The notes: a model not told the origin generated them from the sequence alone. 64,000 nucleotides of DNA from Globodera rostochiensis (GCA_018350325.1 JAEVLN010000021.1:806001-870000); one strand, 5' to 3'; positions 12,571 through 24,210 are shown, counted from the first letter of the stretch. Translations and numbers: made by a program.

Positions 12571-12822
12571 AAGAAATGCTTAATCAAATCTAAGACAAAC
12601 TATAAATCAAATTTTTTTAAATTTATCTCAATCTTTAAAACGTCCTTTGCAGCGGCTATCACCCTTGCCGAAGAAGGGCAGCGCATTTCCCCAGAGGACT
12701 TGGAGTGTTACTGCGTAAATGGCAAAGTTAATCAGGTTTTTAGGATATGGTTTGGCATCCGATTAATAAGACCAAAAATATTTTATCAACTTAAAAACTT
12801 AATTCAAAATTTTAAAAATTAA
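12571..12822 (+). other. exon-like open stretch with splice-like borders
   Basis: A plus-strand frame of 83 codons is open from stop to stop (12,571 to TAA at 12,820-12,822) and lacks a start codon. Its balanced core, 12,653-12,714, is bordered by CCTTTGCAG on the left and GTAAAT on the right, which fit a splice acceptor and donor. In the frame continuous with the flanks the core reads AITLAEEGQRISPEDLECYC. That would be a 62-nt exon. I recognise no domain. The frame persists into the AT-rich flanks, which is less expected by chance than an island-only frame, but this is not proof. Confidence 0.25.
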
Positions 12823-13654
12823 TAATAAATCAAATTAAATTGTGGTAAAATATGATCAAAAGAACGAGAAAGAATGGCCGCTTTCTCTCCTCAAATAGCA
12901 ATCCTTTAAATTCAAAAACAACGTGTAAAACAAAATCTCTCAAAAGTTAATTGTAAGAAATAAAATTAAAGCGATAAGAAAAAATTAAGTTGCAAAACTC
13001 TCACCGAGTTTTGCTCAGTTTCACGGATTTTTAAGCGCCATTGAAAACCGAGTTTGTGCTTGTATATATCAATTTAAGTTTTTCTACGATAGGCAATGAT
13101 AGATTGATGCTCTTACAAACACATGGTTTTATGTACCAGAGAAACAATTTCGAAAAAGAAACAACATTTTAATTAATTTAATTCCACCACTAAAGTTATA
13201 AATAACCAAAGCGATGTTAAAGCCCAAAAACCAAATTTAAATTCCATAGTGCGATGTCATAGGATTGAAAATTTTTTTAAAATGAAATATGAATTCACAA
13301 ACGTCTATAGAAAAAAATTTTTTATATGTACAATCAAAAACCAGCACATTTAAATTTAATAATTACAATTACTTTTTGAGGCATAAATAAAAACACGTAT
13401 AAATACAAAAATGACAAAACAAATTTTATTAAAGATATAATAAAATAAGTTGACTAAAGTATATTAAAATAATTAATATTTATATAAATAACAGTACCGC
13501 CGCGGCGGGAAATATGTAGACGAAAAAAGACTTGGAGCAGCTCCTCAAATGGAAACATGGATGAATCGAATTCTATACAAACTAAAAAGAAATTAATAAT
13601 AAAACCGTCTAAAACTAATAGAAATTTATCTTTTTGATAAACTCGAAATATCCT

Positions 13655-13742
13655 GGTGACCAATTTTCATTGGTGAACAATTTTCGGTGACAATTTTACG
13701 AAAACCCTTGGTGACCAATTTTCCGGTCACCGATTTTCCGGG
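13655..13742. repeat. word array, GGTGACCAATTTTC type
   Basis: Four to five variants of GGTGACCAATTTTC (also GGTGAACAATTTTC, GGTGACAATTTTAC and GGTCACCGATTTTC) are packed in 88 bp. This is another short-word array like those at 0.1, 15, 33 and 63 kb, with a different word. Directly to its right is a 110-bp segment shared with 32.8 kb. Probably a mobile-element subterminal region; no termini were found. Confidence 0.5.
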
Positions 13743-13746
13743 ACGT

Positions 13747-13860
13747 TTATTTTTTAAATTATATTTTGAAAATAGACTAATGTGGAACTTAAAAAATTAA
13801 AGTGTAAACATAATTTGTTTTTAATATACTGCAGTCTTAATTGAGCTTTATTTCATATAA
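13747..13860 (+). repeat. dispersed repeat shared with 32,838-32,945
   Basis: Both sites share TTTATTTTTTAAATT followed by TAATGTGRAACTTAAAAA, then AAACATAATTTGTTTTTA and TATACWGCA, in the same order and spacing with scattered differences. It is AT-rich but too ordered for chance. It adjoins the GGTGACC word array here and lies about 300 bp before the GGTACC array at 33.2 kb. Confidence 0.6.
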
Positions 13861-14037
13861 AATATTCAGTTCTTGGTATTCATATTATAAGGATGACACA
13901 TGGATAAATAATTAGATTCTTTTAATAATAAATTTGGCAGGCATTTTTTGTGGTGATCAGTTCATTGACCGTGTTGTCGAGAACCTCTTAGTTGATGCGA
14001 ATTCTCTTTTTCCTTGTGGTTTAGTTTGCATGGCTAT

Positions 14038-14047
14038 GGTTGTTTCC
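14038..14047. repeat. 10-bp target-site duplication (left)
   Basis: GGTTGTTTCC immediately before the foldback element. The identical copy follows it at 14,538-14,547. Confidence 0.85.
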
Positions 14048-14537
14048 GGTGCTAGGTCGTTTCGTAAATTCCGCCACTATGGGCGTTTCGTAAATTTCGC
14101 CACATATATTTTATGAAATAGTTGTAGACATTATAACATTATACACCCTGCACTAAATCTGTTAAACCTTATATCAATGGAAAGCTCTAAATGAGTAGAA
14201 ACTATTTGTAAAAATAAACTAAGCAGTAAATCAAAGTTTTAAAAAGTTATATTAGAAAACTACGAAAAAACCCAATTTTTGGCAATTTTACATTATAACT
14301 TTTTTAATACTTATCCAATCGCTTCAACTTTGCTGTATTGCTTTTTCTACTCATTTAGAGCTTTCCATTGATATAAGGTTTAACAGATTTAGTGCGGGGT
14401 GTATAAAGTTATAATGTCTACAACTATTTTATAAAATATATGTGGCGGATTTACGAAACGCCCTGGCGGATTTACGAAACGCCCTGGCGGATTTACGAAA
14501 CGCCCATAGTGGCGGAATTTACGAAACGACCCAGCAC
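14048..14537 (+). mobile_element. foldback MITE, probably Mutator-like, complete
   Basis: Almost the whole 490 bp is one inverted repeat around a centre near 14,280. The left end is GGTGCTAGGTCGTTTCGTAAA and the right end is the complement of GTGCTGGGTCGTTTCGTAAA. Both arms share TATACACCC...TGTTAAACCTTATATCAATG and GGAAAGCTCTAAATGAGTAG. It is flanked by a perfect 10-bp direct duplication GGTTGTTTCC (14,038-14,047 and 14,538-14,547). Long inverted repeats with 9-11 bp duplications are the hallmark of Mutator-like elements (established knowledge). No transposase is present, so it is non-autonomous. The right arm has extra copies of TGGCGGATTTACGAAACGCCC, so the arms are unequal. The intact duplication suggests a fairly recent insertion. 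Confidence 0.85.
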
Positions 14538-14872
14538 GGTTGTTTCCATATCAGCATTCTGATTTTTAAATGGGGTAAGCATTTTGCGTTTACGAGAGGT
14601 GACATTTTTTTTATTAAACTAGAAATACTTTATTTTTTCGTAGAGGTATCAAATACCTAAAATTTATATTATAAATTAACGCTTACTTAATGATTTTTAT
14701 TTTATTATGATTTGCTTTTTCATTACAAGATTTAAAACTTATTATTTTAAACATTATTGTAATTTTATTTTTGTGCCGTAGGCAGATCTGGTTACTTTCA
14801 AGTCACCTTTTTCTCTTCAACCACCTCAAAGTATAGATGGTATTCTACAAATGTTGCTATCAGTGTTTTGCT

Positions 14873-15035
14873 GTTCCAACAATTTTGAACCTGTTCCTGT
14901 TCCTGTTCTGTTCTGAAATCTTAGAACAGCCTATCTGTTCTGTTCCTGTTCTGTTCCGACCTCGAGAACAGAACAGGAACAGGAACAGAACAGGAACAGA
15001 ACAGAGTAAACTGTTCTTAGACTGTTCCAAATTAA
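14873..15035. repeat. left GAACAG word array of the hAT element
   Basis: Dense alternation of GAACAG/CTGTTC with GGAAC/GTTCC. The first half is read as CTGTTCCTGTTC and the second as GAACAGGAACAG, switching orientation around 14,960-14,965. Subterminal short-motif clusters are the usual binding sites of hAT transposases (established knowledge); that role here is inferred. Confidence 0.8.
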
Positions 15036-15097
15036 AAATTTTCCGAGTGAAATTCAGTCTGAAATTTTAATCGATGATTCATTGGTCAAAGTGTTCG

Positions 15098-15280
15098 TCA
15101 CTTCCTAGTGATGCTCGAGACCTAACTTTAACAAGAGTTGCCCCCGAGACTCGAGAATAATTTTTTGAGAATTCTGCTTTACATCAGGGGGGAGGGGGGG
15201 GGGGTCGGCGGTGCCGATAGGCGCCGCCAAGAAAATTTTGAATTTTTGACTTAATTTGTTAAGGGATTTGCAAACTTTTT
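15098..15280 (+). repeat. core blocks A and B of a dispersed element family
   Basis: Block A reads TCACTTCCTAGTGATGCTCG then GAGTTGCCCCCGAGACTCG. Block B starts GAATTCTGCTTTACA, has a G-rich run, then GGTGCCGATAGGCGCCGCC and GACTTAATTTGTTAAGGG. Block A recurs reversed at about 40,535-40,613. Block B recurs reversed at about 40,330-40,370 and 43,612-43,710, and a tail fragment at 63,429-63,476. The order A-B is the same at 15 and 40 kb. Confidence 0.8.
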
Positions 15281-15463
15281 TGAAAATTTTGATGGAATTG
15301 TTAAAAAAATGGTCTTGATTTTTAAAAACAAAAGGGTACCCCTATGATTTTTTTCTTAAGTTTAATGAAACAAATAAAAAATTCTTATGTCTTCAAAAAA
15401 TATTAAATCTAAAATATTTTTAATTCCATCAAAGTTCGTAAAGAGAGAAAAAAAGCATTTACA

Positions 15464-15630
15464 AAGTAGGGGGTTCGAACCCACAGCCCCAGGCATCACA
15501 TATCACTCACCATTACACCACACCAGGGAGTAAAATATAAAGAATAAAAAAGAATTTCACTAGGAAAAGTCGAACCTTAGACAAAATTGAATCAAGGAAC
15601 ACACTTTAACCACTGAGCCCACGTGAGATC
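15464..15630 (-). mobile_element. dimeric tRNA-derived SINE-like module (copy 1)
   Basis: On the minus strand, two tRNA-like units lie in tandem. Unit 1 (15,630-15,553) has an A box GGGCTCAGTGG and a B box AGGTTCGACTT. Unit 2 (15,532-15,464) has TGGTGTAATGGTGAG and a perfect B box GGGTTCGAACCCC. The same order and spacing occur on the plus strand at 33,455-33,600. This copy lies inside the hAT element next to its right word array. The homology with 33 kb begins upstream of unit 1 (TAATATATTTGAA), so the module travels with flanking element sequence. It may therefore be part of the hAT core instead of a later insertion. Confidence 0.7.
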
Positions 15631-15688
15631 ATAATGAGTCGTTGGAAAATTTCAAATATATTACTCAATCAAGTTCAATTCTTCAATT

Positions 15689-15858
15689 TTTACCCTGTTC
15701 TAGCTTGGCCTGTTCTGTTCCTGTTCTGTTCCTGTTCCAAGGATTTTGAATCTGTTCCTGTTCCTGTGCTGTTCTGAAATCTTAGAACAGAACAGAACAG
15801 GAACAGGAACAGAACAGGAACAGAACAGGAACAGAACAGGCCCAAGCTGGAACAGCAA
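15689..15858. repeat. right GAACAG word array of the hAT element
   Basis: Mirror of the left array: CTGTTCCTGTTC words first, then GAACAGGAACAG words from about 15,785, running into the right inverted repeat. Both arrays contain the same hinge CTGAAATCTTAGAACAG, so they are related as direct copies as well as being internally inverted. Confidence 0.8.
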
Positions 15859-15873
15859 AACACTGGTTGCTAT

Positions 15874-17470
15874 ATTACTACATTTATTTATAAGATATTT
15901 TTTAATAAAATTAAAATATTTTGAATACTATATTTTCTCCTGGGTCCCAGACTAGCTTCCTGAGGGCATGCCAATTTGTCTCGTCTTTCTTCGTCATCGT
16001 AAATAAATTAAATAATATTTTTAAGGTTTTATAAAAATATTTATTTATTATTTTATTTTAAAACAATAATACAGCTAGATCCTAATTAATGAGACTCTTT
16101 ATTCCATAAAAATAATATGGTTTCATATTTATTTTTGTTTAGTTTTTTTAAAAATAAGTTTATATTTGTTACAAATATGATATTTCATTTTTAGCACAAC
16201 ATTAAAAGTTAGCTATAAACATTAAACTTTGGAATAAATGCTTTATTTAGAGTTTCTAAATTGATTGTATTTCTTAGTATGATCAGAATCCCAAATTTTT
16301 GAATAAAGCTTATAGTGAAATTACATTTCTTTCATTGAATTCATTCAATGAGCGTGTCATAAAAATGATTTTAATGGCAGCAACACTGTTAAATTGTCCG
16401 TTGATGCTTTAACGCAAAAAAACTGTTGATAAATGGAGTTAAATTTAAATAATTGAAATGTTAGTAAATTAGATTTGACGTTGTAAAATTTCATAAAAAA
16501 CTAATGAGTTAAACTTATATTTAATCGAAAACAAGTAACAAAAATAGCAATATATAAATACTTGAATTTTTTAAAGAATTAATAACAGTATGAATATTAT
16601 TAGCGTAGTTTAAAAATATTATTTACATTATATTGACTACTTGCTACCAAAAGATAAGAATTTCAAAAAAGCATAAACGTCTGAATTTAATTTATAATCA
16701 TTTATTTAGAAATAACCCATTTTCTGAATTATTTTTAAATTAATAATGCAGTGAGACAAATGAAATTTTAATATTAATTGGACTACTGGCATGCCGTTTC
16801 TCTTCTTAAAATGGTGCAGAATTTAAGGCGCTTTTGTCACTGTGCGCGTGATGAAAAAGTTTTATAATTATAAATTGTTGATTTTTTTTTAATTATTACA
16901 AAATTTCTATTTTTTATACTATTTATACTTTATTTGAGTTAATTTAATTATTACTATACCAATAAGGTCATTTTGATTGTTTCCAACACCGTTATTTAAT
17001 TTGAGTTTTATTTTTGTATTTTTTATAGTATTTTGGAATGTTTCTTCTTAAACATTCCTTCATTATTCGAACAAGTGGTATTTCTTATATTCACCACGAA
17101 ATTCTCAGGTATTGACCTTACGAGTATTGTGTAAATTTGATAAAATAGAGGCAGGGCCATCGAAAACGTCCCATCTCCGTAACATTCTAGCATGCGATCA
17201 CTATACTGTTTACACATTTCAACACTTTTTTTTTTTGCTTAAACTAGCTAATTTAATAATATCTATCGTGGATGCCGAGACTTGTATTTTTTTATTTAAA
17301 ATCAATAATTAGATATTCTAATCAAATTAAATTATTTTAATATTCATATTTTTTTATAAAATTGAATTGCATTTTTAATAAATAATGGTAAAGTATAACC
17401 AATAGAGTGGTGCTCTTCGCTGGCAATGCAAATTGGCGCTTTCCAGGAACAGTATTAACTATTATACATT
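15874..17470. other. T-rich block without recognisable gene
   Basis: Top strand strongly T-rich. One balanced island at about 16,780-16,865 has a plus-strand frame that includes DYWHAVSLLKMVQNLRRF and ends at a TAA; it is open on one side only to a nearby stop. Another short one lies near 17,420-17,450. No element boundary or RNA gene was seen. Confidence 0.5.
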
Positions 17471-17863
17471 TAAATTAAACCAAATTTCAATACTATGATC
17501 AATGATTACGAAAAAAATATATTAAAACAATTTATAATGTTGACATATTCAGATGATTATAACTGCAATTCGCCTTTTTGTTTATTCAGTAAAAAAGAAA
17601 TAAAGCTAAGAATTTATCACTTTAAATTTATTGATCAAAAAAACAACGGAAAGGCTTTTCAGGAAAGTATTCACGTAGTGCGGGTCCAATCATCTTCTTT
17701 GTTGGTTATGTTGTATTAATTGCTTAATATCAATAATTTTAAAATTTTATAGACAGATTCAAATTTTATCTTAGAAATATACTATGATAAACCTTTATAA
17801 AAAACTTTTTTTAAATTTCAAATTGAAATAATATGAAATTCCAAGCAATCTTTACCATATCAT

Positions 17864-17990
17864 CATAATTTTTATAAATAAAGATATTTTATATTAAATA
17901 AATATCACGATAAAAATAGACAAAGCAAACATAATTTTTATAAATTAAGATATTTTATATTAAAAAAAATATCACGATAAAAATAAAAAA
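17864..17990. repeat. 66-bp tandem duplication
   Basis: CATAATTTTTATAAATWAAG followed by ATATTTTATATTAAA and AAATATCACGATAAAAATA occurs twice with a 66-bp period. Confidence 0.75.
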
Positions 17991-18193
17991 ACTTTTTAAT
18001 CACTCTGTTGTAATCTTATAATAACTAGTTAACATAATATTAATATAATTTATAACAAACAACGATTAAAAAAAGTAATGCTAAAACTTTCAGAATTTCA
18101 ACAATTCTGTGTGGGCAGTCATAACATTTGGAAGTTTTGACTATTTAATAAAGACCTATACATAAATAAATAAATATCATAATATATGTATAA

Positions 18194-18337
18194 TCAAGTT
18201 TAAAGCATGCCATACGCCTTGCCTATAAATTGGCAAAACACGTATGTACTAGGCCAGAACAAGCTGGCCTTTTCAAGAAGCGAATTGAGCTTCGCGTGAA
18301 GCGAGATGTAATGAGTTGTCGGATGCAACCATTGTAG
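18194..18337 (+). other. exon-like open stretch, basic product
   Basis: A plus-strand frame between stops (TAA before 18,194, TAG at 18,335-18,337) gives 47 residues rich in Lys and Arg. It includes HAIRLAYKLAKHVCTRPEQ and RIELRVKRDV. It has no initiating Met near the start. A second plus-strand frame is also open over most of it, so coding is doubtful. The DNA holds a GGCCAGAACAAGCTGGCC hairpin and a near-repeat of GAAGCGA, which could instead mean a structured or repeat origin. No family recognised. Confidence 0.18.
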
Positions 18338-18574
18338 GGAAAGCCTGCTAATTTCATTTTTTAAATCATTCAAACTGCAACAAAATAAAATTTTTTATAA
18401 ATGGCAAAATATAATGACAAAAATACACAATTTGAGTTTACTAATTTTGAAACCCTCCGTATAATTTAACTAAACAAAAACCATTTCATAATAACAGTAA
18501 AAAAAATACTAGCACTTTAAAAAGAAAGAATACGAAGCATGAAATTGTATACGTATTAACCCCAAAATGTAATA

Positions 18575-18657
18575 AAAAGAACATAATTAAAGGCCATTAA
18601 AATAAACATTTGATAAAAAGATCATAATTAAAGGTCATTAAAATAAAATTTTGATAA
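18575..18657. repeat. 41-bp tandem duplication
   Basis: AAAAAGAACATAATTAAAGG and AAAAAGATCATAATTAAAGG, each followed by YCATTAAAATAAA and TTTGAT, repeat with a 41-bp period. Confidence 0.75.
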
Positions 18658-18837
18658 AAACCAAAGGACCGTATAAAAGCAAGCCGATTTCCCAGAATTT
18701 CTGACCAGTCCGAATACCTTCCGAAAAGGGAAAATAAAAATTATTAAGCAAAAAAAACAAAAACCACAATTATAAAATAACAATATTTTGTTCATAGAAT
18801 TTACCAAAAAATAAAAGTTAAAAATCAAAAAAATTTA

Positions 18838-21800
18838 ATACAAATTTAAAAAACTTATATTAATTTATGGTTAATATAATCCTTTAAGAAAGATGATGAT
18901 AAAACCAAAAAAAAATTCAAATACCAGAAAATATACGTCAAAGCATTAAACAAGAAAATGTTTTCAAAAAAAAAATTATCTTTTACCAACTTAAAATTTT
19001 TTTGATTTGACTAATGAGGAGACAGACGTGAAGTTTGAAGCAACCGCTTGTTTTGGTTTTTTAATTTTAATGTATCAATTAAATAATAAAATTCAAAATA
19101 CATTTGACGGATTATTTTTAGCTTAATAACTAGAATTACCTTCATTAGACATATTTTCATTAAATATTTTATTGTTAATTTGATTATTTGAATTTAATAT
19201 GTAAATTTGGGTTTTATTTTTACATTTTATTTAATCTTTGTTATTTAATTAAATTTATTAGATTTATTTAAAGCATGGAAGAAGCAGCCACTGCCAGGCT
19301 AAAGCAAAGATAATTTGCTCATATGTGTTTAGTCATATTATTACAGTTTATAATACGCCGTAAATTATAATACACATCTGAATTTTATCTTATAGATTTT
19401 ATTTTTTAAGGTTCAGATTTTAAAAATTTAATAATTGAATTTGATTGGGCATCATAAAATTGTAATTGAACTGGGTTTCAGTAAATATTAAATTTACTCC
19501 ACTTGTCTGTAATTTTGAAAAGCAGCTCTACTCACCCAATCTTCCCCCAATAATAAAAATATTTTAATAAGTTTTTAAATATTTTTATTTAAAATGCGAG
19601 CAAAACAAGAATTTTTGAAATAAATTCATCACATCTTACTGAATTTTTGCTTCAAACAAATATCATTAAAATGTTCAAAAAATTTCCGGCAATCCACCCC
19701 TCTTATGGAGCGGGAGGATGCCTTGAATAACGCCTTCGTTGACACCCACGGCCAAGAAGTTTTGACGCAAAGGACCAACATCAAACTGGCTTGCAATAAA
19801 ATTTTATCTCAAACATCATAATAAAAAATATTGTGTCAAAATAAAATTTTTTAATTAAAAAATAAACGAAGTATGTGTTTTAACGTATTTTTAGAAAATT
19901 TCATTAAAAAAATTAAAAATTATTTAAGTGAGTACAACGATCAAAACTTTAATTTAGACGATATTTTTATTTAAAAACCCATCAAAAACGAGTTTGTCGA
20001 AATATCAGCCAAAGCAAATGCAACAGAATTGAGAACATATTTCAAATAAATATATCAATAATATGATGAAGCTAAAACAGTGCCCAGTTCAGATCGGTCA
20101 TTACATCACATTCCCATGACGCCTTAACTAATTAAAATTTTATTTGGTGACAAATTTATAAATTTATTTATCAGATGCTTAAAATAAATAAAATATGCTA
20201 AGTATGAAATAAAATGCTAAATAAAATCTGAGCTTTAAAATATTCCATTTAAATTTAGCTTTAAAAATTTTGAAATAAATTCGTTTCCAAAGGGGAAAAT
20301 ACGCGACACAAAGACATAAACTGCTGTGCAGAGCAATACGATTTGGCTTGCTGTGCCATTAATTAATAAATTTAAAATTTTGAAAAAATAAAAACCAAAA
20401 GCCATTAATGCATTTGAATAAATAAAGAAAAAGTAATTTAACATTTGAAATCCAAAATTAAAACATCTAATAGTTTAACTATTTCAAAATAGTTAAAATT
20501 AATATAATTATGTACATATACATTAATTATTAAATATAAACTATTAGTTAAAGCAAAGAGAAAATTATTTTATTTTGTAATGTTTTTTAATATTTAATTA
20601 TTAATTTTTTGTTGGATTTAGTTCATTATTGGTTTTTTTACATTTTCATGTTCAGTTTTGCTTTTATGACAGCTTTTTTTCATACGTTTTATATTATTTT
20701 TATTTTTACTTTTCTAGGTTGGCTGTGTTCGTGGAAAATGTTTGACTTTTTTTGGTCATTTTCTTTTTCAAACGCTTTCTTTTCGTGGTTTAATGGCATT
20801 TCTAAAAATAATATTTAATATTTTAATTATAAATTTTCAATTGTTCATCTTTATTTTATGTACGAAGAATAACAATTAAAAAAAAGTGTTAAACTTTTGC
20901 AAAATAACTAAATAAATACATTACACAAATGTTTTAGTTTTTACTTACAACAATTTGTATTCTTAATGCGTTTAAAAAAATAAACATAAAATAAAATCAG
21001 AAAATTCTATAATAAAAATCTTATTTGTCTAAATTGCGCGTATATTAATGAATACTTATTTGAAACTTTTAAAATTTAAAAAAAGTATGGCTTCAGATTG
21101 AGCACAAAAAAAATTTTTTTTAAAAAAAGTCTCCTTAAGCAAAGACAAAGAAGAGAGAGTGTGCATCTGGACATTTATGCTGCTAAATCAGTTAAAAAAT
21201 AAATTAGCAGCAACAAATTTTATTAAAATATATAAACTTCTAGCCAATTTAAAAAGTATCATTAAATGCTCTTACTGTTGATTAAATTATGTTGTGTTGA
21301 AATTGCATTACAAATTAAAGTTGGCAAAAAAGCAATATTTGATGTTGCTATTTTTTTTATAGCTTTTATCAAAGACCAAATTCTTTCCACAAAATTACTG
21401 CATTTTTCCATCATCGATCATCTGGCTCAACTCTGGATTTAATCTTGTTTTTTGATTAAATAAAAATAAAATCATACACGTTGCTTAATAGCCATAAATA
21501 AACTTTACTCAAAAATGATTATGTTTTGATAACAAATACTACAATCTGATGTTGGCACCAATCAACCTTTTTTAAGGAAAACGGTAAAAACAATTAAAAT
21601 TTTAATAACAAAAAGAAAAAAAAATTCAAAAAATCTTTACGCCAACATAAGAGCAAGTATGGCAGCCATCATGAGCGCATATTGGAACATGTCTGGAGGA
21701 AGAATGTATGATTTGAGACGGTACAATTCGCTCGATTAGGCGAGACAGTTTTACACCCTGATTTCTTGCTTTATTACAGGCAATTAAAAATAATTTTTTA

Positions 21801-24031
21801 CAGTTATGACGATGCATTAAGGGCGGCATGGACGAGGTGTTCATAAATGAAAGAGTAAAAAAAGATCAAAAATATTGTATATTATTAACAGAAAGAGTAC
21901 AAAATGATTAAAAATAAATTTATTAACGCAAAGAGATTTAAATAAAAGTGCAAACTTTCAATGTAATATAATAATTTAAAATACTGTTTAAAGAAAAAAG
22001 ATAAAAGATAGCATCTTGGACCACTGTGGCACGCAGATGGGCTTGTACCTCCCCAAAAACAACTGGCTCTTAGGTAAAGGCAGTCGAGGAAATCCATTAA
22101 AATTTATCGCATTTGTTTCGGAGCAAGTCTGTCAAATATGTAAAAATTGCTTTAAATTCAATGCCAATAAAAAAGGCATGATGGCAGATGATTCAACAAA
22201 AATGATATAAAAATTTTAAAATCTCATTGAATTTACTAATTTTTTTAAAAGTAATCTTATAACAATAAAATACAAATCGAATCTCAACCTATTGGTTTAA
22301 ATTTTCCGGCTTTGACATTACGTGGACATCGATCGCAGCCCGTTTCAATTTTGAATTTCAAAACGATCGACTTGGACCTGATTTTTGTAAAAAATAAAAA
22401 CCTCAAAATGAACCTTTAAAGATCTCTTTTTATTTAACCAAATACACGCACAAAATCGACTTTCAGACATGCAAATCAAAATTTAAAAAAACATTGTCAT
22501 AATGATTTAAACTTACAAAATCTCGATAAAATGTTTTTTGATTGTATAAAACCTCAGTTTAGAGAAAAAAATAAAGTTTAAAAACAATCAAAAAAATAAA
22601 TACAGAAATTTAAGTATATCATTAATTTTATAATAAATTCAAACTATAAAAACAACAAGATTTAAGGATTAATAGTCTTCCATGTGTTACCTCAGCAACC
22701 TTCGGAACAAACCATAAAGCAAATAATAATTGGATATAAAAATCAACTTACATCATTTTGGCGTAAAAAGCATAAAACGTTACTTTAACATAAATAACTT
22801 TAATGTGATCACATAACAAAGTTATGTTAATGAAGATTTATAAAACGATAAACCCCAAATTAATGCAATAATTAATTTAAAATACACACAAAAACCTATA
22901 ACAAACAAACCGATTAAAATTAGTATTACAATATTTTTGCGTTTTAATTATTAAAGATATAAAAGACAGCAATATTTTTAACAGGAACTATGCACATAAT
23001 ATCACGGAAAAGTGCTAAAGATGATTAATCAAACAAGCGCTGTCTGCAGATCTGAATTGCTTTTCGCAGGATGTCCATATCCAAATTTGTCCATATGAAA
23101 TCGCCTTGCTCGACAAAAAAAGCAAAAAATCATGTATTCAATATTTGTCAGCTCTTTATGGAAGTTACCTAATCGGTTTTATTTAACAAAATATTTAAAT
23201 TAAAACGCGTTAAAAATTTGCATGCAATAAATAAGCTTATTTATTAAAACAAAACAAAATTAATTGACAATAAACAACTATATAAAATCACAAGTCAATG
23301 GGAGAAAAAAATTCCAAAAATTACATAACGTTTTGAGTGTTCGGATCTTCAAGGATGTTTATTGGGCCGTGCCCTTTGCTCTTTTAATTTTAAAAAACGA
23401 TATTCCGTCCTATTTTTGAAAAATGCTCATCGGCTTCTAATCAGTTAAATAAATCACTCACAGGTTTTGAAGAATGGGTCAAATCAATGGCTTATTGTAG
23501 AACATGTTAAATTTCACAAATATTTCCTATTAAATTTATTAAATAACAGTAATTAACTAGAATATGCCATAATAAAATTATTCTATGAAACATGTTGACA
23601 AAAAATTTGCATAAAACTTATATTGATCGAGTGATTTGTTTTCAAAATTATCAGCACAATCATATTCAGCCAAAAAAAAATTGAATTAAAAAAAATCATA
23701 ATTTAAAAGCTAAATAAAATATAATTAATCTTTAAAAATATCAAAAAGTATTTATAAAATAAAACACTTATATTCAAATTAAACAATGAATAAAAAGATA
23801 CAAAAACAATGTTTTTCTTAAATGATAAATTCCGTTAGCCTTGCTAAAATAAAACAATTGGAAAAATGATTACTGCATTTTAATAATGGCATATTAAAAA
23901 ATAACTAGAATATAAAAAAATGAAAATTTAAACGATATAGATGATTAAACTTAACAACAAGTTAAAAAGCACTATTATAATTTTCACATGTCAAATATTT
24001 TACTCGTTCTTTTAATTAATAATATAATATT
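18838..24031. other. AT-rich DNA with alternating A- and T-rich blocks
   Basis: T-rich at about 19,030-19,580 and 20,570-20,870, otherwise A-rich. Balanced islands lie near 19,690-19,790, 21,640-21,760, 22,010-22,090, 22,320-22,380 and 23,040-23,110. The one at 22,010 ends TTAG followed by GTAAAG, a good donor-like site, and its frame reads LDHCGTQMGLYLPKNNWLL before it. The one at 21,659 starts with ATG for 26 codons. These are possible exons only; no family was recognised. Confidence 0.4.
19607..19663 (+). repeat. dispersed repeat shared with 43,413-43,472
   Basis: AAGAATTTTTGAAA, ATTCATCACATCTT and TGAATTTTT, then TTCAA, occur in the same order and spacing at both places. Confidence 0.6.
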
Positions 24032-24210
24032 TTGGTATTAAGAAGTTTTGGCCTACTCGACAAAAGCCCCCAAACACACCTCTGTTTGCAGACAGGGCCG
24101 CGTAGCATGCATTATTTTATTTTAATTTTTTTTATTGGTTTTTATTTTATAATTTCGATTTGGTTTATTTTTAAAAGATTATGCCTTATTCCTTTTATTA
24201 AAGTTTTTTT

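Larger units (their letters stand above)
10307..13654. other. A-rich DNA with several exon-like islands
   Basis: Mainly A-rich on the top strand. Balanced islands lie near 10,930, 11,090, 11,740-11,910, 12,130, 12,650, 13,010 and 13,500. The better ones are listed separately. The island at 13,495-13,600 is open on both strands, and its reading direction cannot be decided. No known domain was seen. Confidence 0.5.
14861..15865 (+). mobile_element. complete non-autonomous hAT element
   Basis: A 1,005-bp element begins CAGTGTTTTGCTGTTCCA and ends with its exact complement, an 18-bp perfect terminal inverted repeat. It is flanked by the 8-bp duplication GTTGCTAT (14,853-14,860 and 15,866-15,873). 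An 8-bp duplication with a CAGTG... end is diagnostic of the hAT superfamily. Inside, in order, are a GAACAG word array, core block A (about 15,098-15,167), core block B (15,168-15,280), a two-unit tRNA-like module on the minus strand, and a second GAACAG word array. No transposase frame is present, so movement would need one supplied elsewhere. Blocks of this core recur at 33, 40 and 43 kb. Confidence 0.9.
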
